From an uncultured Myxococcales bacterium (GTDB taxonomy: Bacteria > Myxococcota_A > UBA9042): 6,803 bases of DNA. Below the pieces are notes generated by a model. It had not been told where the DNA came from. It saw only the letters and a list, made by a program, of their open reading frames with translations, and ran no database searches. Position numbers and translations under genes: made by a program. Of the stretch, positions 1 to 5,395 are shown piece after piece; the first letter of the stretch is position 1; every line of letters starts with the position of its first letter. The DNA is taken from the NCBI GenBank assembly GCA_937915965.1, contig CALGHC010000641.1:1-6803 (forward strand). The letters run 5' to 3'.

Positions 1-449
1 GAGATGCCGATGATGCCCAGGCCGACGACGCTCATGCCCATCACCGCGCCGCCCGAGAACGCGACGGCGAGAGCGCCGCTGAGTCCGTGACGAGCTGCGG
101 CGGTGGTGCGAACGTTGGAGATCGTGGCGACGCGCATACCGAAGAAGCCAGCGAGGCCGGACGCGATCGCGCCGGAGACAAAGCTGATCGCGACGTGCCA
201 GCTCGAACCTTCCAACCCGGTGTTGAGCCAGGCGAGCAGACCGGCGACGACGACAACGAAGACCACGAGAACGCGGTACTCGCGGCCAAGGAACGCCATG
301 GCGCCATCCGCAATGTAGCCAGCGATCTCCTTCATCCGGGCGTCGCCGGCGTCTTGCTTCTTGATCCAGGCCGATTTGAGCGCCGCGAAGAGCAGGGCTG
401 CAGCCCCGGCCCCAAGCGACGCGAACAGCATTGTCGTCATGTCACCCAT
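1..449 (-). CDS. hppA: Membrane-bound H+/Na+-translocating pyrophosphatase, N-terminal part (runs off left edge)
   Basis: This family hydrolyses pyrophosphate at the cytoplasmic membrane and uses the energy to pump H+ or Na+. The visible 149 residues start at the ATG at 449-447. An AGGAAGG Shine-Dalgarno lies at 464-458, 8 nt upstream, so this start is preferred over the in-frame ATG at 440. Hydrophobic segments fall near residues 5-25, 58-76, 84-107 and 123-149, matching the first helices of the family. Diagnostic blocks include DAGDARMKEIAGYIADGAMA followed by FLGREYRVL (residues 33-61), then GFFGMRVATISNVRTTAAAR (101-120) and FSGGAVMGMSVVGLG (131-145). The pyrophosphate-binding motifs and the residues that decide K+ dependence and the pumped ion lie beyond the window, so H+ versus Na+ cannot be decided. 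The gene is transcribed away from the neighbouring dehydrogenase gene and has its own promoter. Confidence 0.95.
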   Translation of the reverse strand, partial: MGDMTTMLFASLGAGAAALLFAALKSAWIKKQDAGDARMKEIAGYIADGAMAFLGREYRVLVVFVVVVAGLLAWLNTGLEGSSWHVAISFVSGAIASGLAGFFGMRVATISNVRTTAAARHGLSGALAVAFSGGAVMGMSVVGLGIIGI

Positions 450-494
450 GTGGTTCGCCTTCCTGTGACGGCCGCTAGGACCGAAGCCGGGGGG

Positions 495-511
495 CGGCGC
501 CTGTCGCGCCG
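495..511 (-). promoter_or_regulatory. Candidate hairpin in the hppA leader
   Basis: The 6-bp perfect arms CGGCGC and GCGCCG flank a 5-nt loop, within the predicted untranslated leader and 45 nt upstream of the hppA start codon. An overlapping alternative stem (GCCG/CGGC, 485-497) would compete with it. No U-run follows, so it is not a standard terminator. Such stems arise by chance in GC-rich DNA, and I recognise no known riboswitch. Confidence 0.25.
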
Positions 512-590
512 ACCCGATGCCATGCCGTAGCCGAAAAGTAAATCCCTGAGATTTCCGCGTGTTGGCCGCACAGTGCCGCGCAGCGGCGCC

Positions 591-618
591 ATCATAGCCA
601 AAATGAACCTCAGGTCAA
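591..618 (-). promoter_or_regulatory. Sigma70-type promoter for hppA
   Basis: On the minus strand, TTGACC (618-613) and TATGAT (596-591) are separated by 16 bp. Each matches five of six bases of the consensus -35 and -10 hexamers. Transcription would start near 584, giving a leader of about 135 nt before the hppA ATG. This is the clearest promoter in the window and stands out in GC-rich DNA. The start site itself is inferred. Confidence 0.6.
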
Positions 619-746
619 TCTGCGCCGTCTCGCCCAGCGGTCCGGCTGCCCGATCGACAACCGGCCGAATCCGGACGATGCGCCCTCAATCGCTGCGCAA
701 AATGGCCGCCCTGAGTCGCAACCGCCGCCACCCCTGACGGCAGCGC

Positions 747-765
747 GCCGACACGCCCGTGCGGC
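747..765. repeat. Imperfect inverted repeat upstream of the E1-alpha gene
   Basis: GCCG-A-CACG and CGTG-CGGC are complementary over 8 pairs with one bulged A (751) and a 2-bp centre (756-757). It lies about 70 bp upstream of the E1-alpha start codon, a position compatible with an operator. GC-rich sequence produces such repeats by chance, so this is only a candidate site. Confidence 0.2.
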
Positions 766-835
766 TGGCGAAGCCCGCCCTTGTGGTGCAGAGTCTAAAT
801 CGCGACACTGCGGCCCCTTGTGTGAGGCGGGTTGC

Positions 836-2017
836 ATGATCGAGATCGCGGACGACCAGACCACTGCATTCCCGAGCTTTTGCGCCGACGACGTCGCCGC
901 GACGCGCGGCCTGTATCGCGTGCTCGACCCAGCGGGCGTGCCGATCAGCGTGATCGGGGAGCCAGCCGAGACAGGCGTCGACGACGACACGGCCCTGCGT
1001 TTGTGGCGCTCGATGGCCCGCCAACGCCTGCTCGACGAGCGCATGCTGTCGCTGCAACGACAGGGTCGAATCGGTTTCTACGGCGCGGCAACGGGCCAAG
1101 AAGCCGCGGTCTTTGGGGCGGCTGAGGCCCTTGAGGCGCGCGACTGGATCCACCCCGCGCTGCGCGAGGGCGGCATGGCCCTGCACCGCGGCTACCCCCT
1201 GCACACCTACCTCTCTCAGTGCTTCGGCAACGCGGATGACACGTCGACGCGGGGACGCCAGATGCCGTGTCACTACGGGTCCCGGGAGCATGGCTACGTC
1301 ACGCTGTCATCGGTGATGACGACCCAGCTGCCACAGGCGGTCGGTACGGCGTACGCGATGGCGATGCGCGACCGCAGCGCCGATCGACCAGTGTGCTTCG
1401 TCGCGGTGGGCGACGGCGCAGTGAGCGAGGGAGATTTTCACGTCGCGATGAACTTCGCTGGCGTGATGAGGCCTGGCGGCCGGGGTCTGCCGCTGGTGAT
1501 ATTCTGCCAGAACAACCAATGGGCAATCTCGACGCCGGGTACCAAGCAGTGCGCCGCAGAGACGCTCGCTTCGAAGGCCCTCGGCTACGGCCTCGCGGGG
1601 GTGCGCGTCGACGGCAACGACGCCCTCGCGGTCCTGCGCGTGGTGCGTGAGGCAGTGCGGAGCGCCCGCCAAGGAGTGGGCACGCCGGTCTTCATCGAGG
1701 CGGTGACCTACCGGGTCTCGGCCCATTCGACGTCGGACGACCCCAGCCGCTACCGGGACGAGGCGGTGACCCGCGAATGGCAGGAGCGGGATCCGATTGC
1801 CCGCCTTGAGTCGTACTTGATCAACCGTGGCGCACTCAACGAGGGTGCCGCTGCCACCTTGCGCGCCGACTTCGCCGTCGAGCTACGCGAAGCCCTCGCC
1901 CGCGCAGAGGCAGTAGAAGCGCCCCAACTTGAGTCGGCCTTCGAAGACGTCTGGGCCCAGATGCCCGCACATCTTCGTAGCCAACTCGCGCGCTGTCGGT
2001 CCAACGCGGCCGACTGA
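836..2017 (+). CDS. bkdA: Branched-chain 2-oxoacid dehydrogenase E1 component, alpha subunit
   Basis: The 393-residue product is a thiamine-diphosphate-dependent E1-alpha. With E1-beta it decarboxylates 2-oxoacids from valine, leucine and isoleucine and passes the acyl group to lipoyl-E2. The cofactor motif runs from GDGAVSEGD (residues 192-200) to NN at 226-227. RQGRIGFYGAATGQEA (75-90) and the phosphorylation-type loop YRVSAHSTSDDPSRYR (292-307, His297) point to the branched-chain class rather than pyruvate dehydrogenase; so do GRQMPCHYG (140-148), TTQLPQAVG (162-170) and the C-terminal QMPAHLRSQLA (375-385). Length is close to bacterial family members (about 400). I chose the ATG at 836 because GAGG at 824-827 lies 8 nt upstream; an in-frame TTG at 818 has no Shine-Dalgarno. 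No E1-beta, E2 or E3 gene is adjacent. The next gene starts 70 nt downstream on the same strand. Exact substrate preference is inferred from motifs. Confidence 0.92.
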   Translation: MIEIADDQTTAFPSFCADDVAATRGLYRVLDPAGVPISVIGEPAETGVDDDTALRLWRSMARQRLLDERMLSLQRQGRIGFYGAATGQEAAVFGAAEALEARDWIHPALREGGMALHRGYPLHTYLSQCFGNADDTSTRGRQMPCHYGSREHGYVTLSSVMTTQLPQAVGTAYAMAMRDRSADRPVCFVAVGDGAVSEGDFHVAMNFAGVMRPGGRGLPLVIFCQNNQWAISTPGTKQCAAETLASKALGYGLAGVRVDGNDALAVLRVVREAVRSARQGVGTPVFIEAVTYRVSAHSTSDDPSRYRDEAVTREWQERDPIARLESYLINRGALNEGAAATLRADFAVELREALARAEAVEAPQLESAFEDVWAQMPAHLRSQLARCRSNAAD

Positions 2018-2087
2018 GGCACCAGCCCCGACCGCCGCCAGGGGTCGCTAGAGCCGCACTCGACCGCAACGGCACCGGAGCGCCGTC
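2018..2087 (+). other. Short gap between the E1-alpha and barrel-protein genes
   Basis: This 70-nt spacer has no convincing terminator: the best inverted repeat is only CCCC/GGGG and no T-run follows. I see no clear promoter. It ends with the GGAG ribosome-binding site of the downstream gene. Readthrough from the E1-alpha gene is therefore plausible. Confidence 0.5.
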
Positions 2088-5000
2088 ATGCCGCACGCCG
2101 CCCAGCAGCGCTGCCCGCCCTCGGCCCTGCGGCTGGCGATCGTCGTCGCCACCGCTGTGGCGGTCGCTCTGCCGAGCACGGCGCGGGCACACGACGGCGC
2201 GATCAAGTGGCTTACCCTGAGCAGCGACCACATCGAGGTCGTCTTTCCGAGCCGGCTCGCGCCGCTCGCGAGGCGGGTGCTGAGCACTGCCGAAGACGCT
2301 TGGCGCCATCTGGCGCCGATCTTCGGCTACCGCCCCGGCGGCAGACTGCTGCTGACAATCGACGACTACAGCGATTCCGCCAACGGCTACGCGACTGTGC
2401 TGCCCTTCGACCGGGTGCACCTGCAAGCGTACCCGCCAGCGACCCTCGACGATCTGGGCGACCACGGCGACTGGATCCGAATGCTGGTCTTCCACGAGAT
2501 CGCACACGTCCTGCAAATGGCCGACAGCGGCGAGCTACCGGCGTTGGTCAACAAGATGCTCGGCCGCACCTGGCTGCCGGGAGTGTACCTGCCGCGCTTC
2601 TTTCTTGAGGGCCTGTCAGTGTACGTCGAGAGCCGGATCGCTGGCAGCGACCACGCCGTCGCCGGCCAGGCGGGTCGCCTGGACAGCGCCGCGTTCATGG
2701 CGCGGCTGCGTGCCGCTGCGCGCGACGGGTCGCTTCCGGGACTCGACGAGCTGACGGGGCGGCCTCTCACGTGGCCACGAGGCGGCGGGTGGTACCTCTA
2801 CGGCGGCCTGCTGATCGATCACATCGCTCGCAGTCGCGGCCACGGTCGTCTGGTCGACTTCATCGGCGCCTACGGTCGACGCTTCGTTCCGTACGGCATC
2901 AACATCCTCGCCCGCCAGACGATGGGGCGATCGCTGGTTGGCCTGTGGCGCGAGGCGACCAGCGGATTGCGGCGCCGCGTGTCTATGGAGGACCGCCTGC
3001 GGGCGGTGGGGGTCGTTCCTCCCGTCGGCGTACAGCCGTCCGACCTCGCATCCATCGGTCTGGCCAAGGGCGCCAGCGCGACGACCGCACATGAGGGGCG
3101 CCGACTGACCCGCGACGGCCAGGGACGCGGTCGGCTGCGATTCAGCGCCGATGGAACAGCCCTCTTCGTCGCGCGCCAGCCGGGCGATGACCTGGCGCGA
3201 ATCGAACGCACCGAGGTGGCCAGCGGCAGCACCACCGTCGTGCACCGTTGCCTCCTGGGCTGCGACGACCTCACGGTCGGGCCACGCGGCGAGATCCTTG
3301 TCTTTGCGGCCGGCCGCCCGAGCCGAATCAACTACTTTCATCAAGACCTCTTCGCCTTGACCTGGAAGGATGGGGCCTGGCGCGGCCCTCTGCGGTTGGG
3401 GGAGTCGATGCGGGCGCGCGAACCGTCCATCGACCCCACGGGACGCTGGCTCGTCTATGTCGCGGTGGTCGACGGCCAGACCGAGGTGCGTGTCCTCGAG
3501 CTGAGCCGGGCGCTCGAAGCGGCGCGAGGTGGTGGCAAGTTCGGACCGAGCTACCTGTTGCTCAAGGCGGCCCCCCTGGGTCAGACCTGGGGGAGCCCCG
3601 TGCTCGACGGCGCCGGGACGCTATGGGTAACACGCAGCGCGGGCAGCGGGCGTCAGCTGTTGCGAGCCGCAGTGAGCGACGATCTTCGCCGCCCGGTGGT
3701 GGCACGACCGTTCCAGCCAACGGTGGCGCGGGACGCGTGTGCCACCTTGGATTGGTCCGGGGATTCTGCGGTGCTTCGGCCTGCGACCGTCACCTGGATG
3801 GGCGATCTGCAAGCGCTGCGCCGGGATGGTCAACCGCTACTCGGCGCCGCAATCCAGCTGGGCAACTTCCGCGATGCGGCGATCCTCGATCCAGCCAATC
3901 CGGCGGCGGGCTGGACGCTGCGCAGCTGGAGTGGCCGAGGCGTGCGCTCGGCGGCGTTCACCGCCGACGGCGAGCGGACGGCGGTGACCGTGCACTATGG
4001 GGGCGGCCTGGAGATCCACCTGCCACCAGCCGCGCCGCTGCCCAAGTGTGCAGGCTATCGCGGCGACGACGCGCAGGCGACCGGGCCGAGAGCGGGCCGC
4101 GGCGCGGTCGGCGACGCCGCAGATGCCTATGATCCGCCGCCGGTTGTCGGCAAGGACGACGCTTACAGCCCTTGGGCGAGTGTTCGCCCGCGCGCATGGC
4201 TTCCGATCGCCGTCGCGACGAGCGACCCAGGGGCGCCGGTCTTCGGGGCGCGAACCTCGGGGCACGATGCGGTGGATTGGTTGCGGTGGGACCTACTCGG
4301 CCAGGCCCGTCTGGACGGCGAATTGCCGTTGTTATCCGGGTCGCTCGACCTGCTGCGTTGGGGACCGAGTTGGTCGCTCTCCGCAGCGTGGCAGCACGGA
4401 TCGGTGCTGGCCCGCCGGGGGTTCAAGTGGCTGTCCGTACCCACGGAGGTTGGCGCCGTGCAGGTCGGCGGCGCGCTGCGAATGCCGGTCGAACGCCAGA
4501 GCTGGCATGTGCATGCGCGCTGGCGACTGCTCGGCACTCGTATGCGCGGGACCCCGTCGCGATGGGCGGCGGGACCCGGATATCCCGAACCGAGCGGGCC
4601 GCCGCCACTGGACCCGTGGACCGGACGTGACGCAGTTCTTGCTGCAGGCCTGGCGTGGGATCGAGGCGAAAGCTACCCGGATTCGATCGGCGAGGAGCGG
4701 GGTCAACACGTCGGGATCGAAGCCCGGGTTGCTGCTCCTTGGACGGGTAGCGAGCGCGAGAGGCTCGAACTCGACGGCAACGTGACGCTCCGTTTCGCCC
4801 TGGGCGGCCACCGCGTCCTTGAGACAGGGGTGCGGGGCGCGATGGCCTTGCAAACAGCGGCCATGCGGCCGGTCTACCAGCTTCGCGGCATGGCTCCGCT
4901 CGACGTGGCCGGGCTGATCGACGGCACCTCGGTTCCCTTTGGGACAGTGCGCGGTCTCGCGGACGCCACAGCGACGGGGCGCCTCCTCAGCGGCGACGGC

Positions 5001-5315
5001 CTGGCAACGGCGGCCATCACCCTGCACCAACCAATCTTGGACGTCGGCCGCGGTCTCGACACGCTGCCGATCTTCTTCAGCCGGCTGTGGGCGGTCGTGT
5101 TCATCGATGCCGCCTCCGTTTTTGCCACCGGTGCCGAGCGCTGGCTGTTGCCGGCTCGCGATGGCGCCGGGCCGGGCTCGGTCATCTCACTGGGCGCCGA
5201 GCTGCGCCTGGGCATCGAGAGCGGCTACGCTCCGTTCGGGATGCTGCGCCTGGGCTGGGCGCGCGCGATGGGAGACATCGGATCGAGCCAATGGTATGTC
5301 ACCGTGGGTCCGTAG
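2088..5315 (+). CDS. Secreted gluzincin-like metalloprotease / beta-propeller / Omp85-type barrel protein
   Basis: This 1075-residue product has a Sec signal peptide (hydrophobic core about 16-29, cleavage expected after ARA at 34). Residues 35 to about 300 resemble a peptidase MA-like gluzincin domain, with HEIAH at 136-140 and the expected downstream zinc ligand Glu174 in RFFLEGLSVYVESR. Residues about 340-645 hold PD40/TolB-like propeller repeats, such as LRFSADGTALFVA (350-362) and PSIDPTGRWLVYVAV (446-460). A polar Ala/Gly/Asp-rich linker (655-690) leads to YSPWASVRPRAWLP (693-706) and a roughly 380-residue barrel with Omp85 hallmarks: VRGL (954-957), FIDAASVF (1005-1012) and alternating final strands. 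No POTRA domain is visible. The ATG has GGAG at 2077-2080, 7 nt upstream. The barrel should sit in the outer membrane with the other domains probably periplasmic. The active-site residues look intact, but proteolysis and any substrate are inference. The family is probably often annotated as a PD40-domain or hypothetical protein. Confidence 0.87.
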   Translation: MPHAAQQRCPPSALRLAIVVATAVAVALPSTARAHDGAIKWLTLSSDHIEVVFPSRLAPLARRVLSTAEDAWRHLAPIFGYRPGGRLLLTIDDYSDSANGYATVLPFDRVHLQAYPPATLDDLGDHGDWIRMLVFHEIAHVLQMADSGELPALVNKMLGRTWLPGVYLPRFFLEGLSVYVESRIAGSDHAVAGQAGRLDSAAFMARLRAAARDGSLPGLDELTGRPLTWPRGGGWYLYGGLLIDHIARSRGHGRLVDFIGAYGRRFVPYGINILARQTMGRSLVGLWREATSGLRRRVSMEDRLRAVGVVPPVGVQPSDLASIGLAKGASATTAHEGRRLTRDGQGRGRLRFSADGTALFVARQPGDDLARIERTEVASGSTTVVHRCLLGCDDLTVGPRGEILVFAAGRPSRINYFHQDLFALTWKDGAWRGPLRLGESMRAREPSIDPTGRWLVYVAVVDGQTEVRVLELSRALEAARGGGKFGPSYLLLKAAPLGQTWGSPVLDGAGTLWVTRSAGSGRQLLRAAVSDDLRRPVVARPFQPTVARDACATLDWSGDSAVLRPATVTWMGDLQALRRDGQPLLGAAIQLGNFRDAAILDPANPAAGWTLRSWSGRGVRSAAFTADGERTAVTVHYGGGLEIHLPPAAPLPKCAGYRGDDAQATGPRAGRGAVGDAADAYDPPPVVGKDDAYSPWASVRPRAWLPIAVATSDPGAPVFGARTSGHDAVDWLRWDLLGQARLDGELPLLSGSLDLLRWGPSWSLSAAWQHGSVLARRGFKWLSVPTEVGAVQVGGALRMPVERQSWHVHARWRLLGTRMRGTPSRWAAGPGYPEPSGPPPLDPWTGRDAVLAAGLAWDRGESYPDSIGEERGQHVGIEARVAAPWTGSERERLELDGNVTLRFALGGHRVLETGVRGAMALQTAAMRPVYQLRGMAPLDVAGLIDGTSVPFGTVRGLADATATGRLLSGDGLATAAITLHQPILDVGRGLDTLPIFFSRLWAVVFIDAASVFATGAERWLLPARDGAGPGSVISLGAELRLGIESGYAPFGMLRLGWARAMGDIGSSQWYVTVGP

Positions 5316-5395
5316 CAGGCGGGCAGACCGTCGAGCGCGGCAGAGCGACTCCGCGGCCGACCCGCACGGCACGCGACGCCCAAGGGAGGCCCGCG
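5316..5395 (+). other. Short gap between the barrel-protein and TPR-like genes
   Basis: This 80-nt spacer contains a weak CGCGG/CCGCG repeat (5336-5355, 10-nt loop) without a T-run, so it is not a convincing intrinsic terminator. No good promoter hexamers are visible. It ends with the GGGAGG ribosome-binding site of the TPR-like gene, so co-transcription is possible but unproven. Confidence 0.5.

Larger units (their letters stand above)
450..835. other. Divergent intergenic region between hppA and the E1-alpha gene
   Basis: I see no convincing gene in these 386 bp; open frames crossing it on either strand lack a supported start and are shadows of the neighbouring genes. The left part is the hppA leader, with candidate hairpins at 495-511 (CGGCGC/GCGCCG, 5-nt loop) and 540-554 (AAATC/GATTT, 5-nt loop) inside a small AT-rich patch at about 534-554. 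The hppA promoter lies at 591-618. The right part (about 620-835) must carry the promoter of the dehydrogenase gene if it has its own, but I could not find a good -35/-10 pair there. An imperfect inverted repeat lies at 747-765. Confidence 0.7.

Noticed and set aside
87..530. Plus-strand open frame of 147 codons across the hppA start
   Set aside because: It lies opposite the conserved hppA coding sequence, and its product is a low-complexity charged sequence typical of an antisense frame.
575..587. Perfect GCCGC/GCGGC inverted repeat next to the hppA promoter
   Set aside because: The predicted transcription start (about 584) falls inside it, so an intact RNA hairpin would not form, and the 3-nt loop and GC content fit chance.
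794..800. TCTAAAT as a -10 element for the E1-alpha gene
   Set aside because: It matches only four of six consensus positions and no -35-like hexamer lies 16-18 bp upstream.
818..835. TTG at 818 as the E1-alpha start
   Set aside because: No Shine-Dalgarno precedes it, whereas the ATG at 836 has GAGG at ideal spacing.
610..1291. Long minus-strand open frames overlapping the start of the E1-alpha gene
   Set aside because: They are antisense to a clearly conserved enzyme, are arginine-rich in the manner of GC-rich shadow frames, and resemble no family.
3248..4785. Long plus-strand alternate frames inside the barrel-protein gene
   Set aside because: They are fully contained in a gene with coherent domains, and their translations are Arg/Pro/Ala-rich with no recognisable motif.
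5336..5355. CGCGG/CCGCG repeat as a terminator after the barrel gene
   Set aside because: The stem is only 5 bp with a 10-nt loop, and there is no T-run after it.
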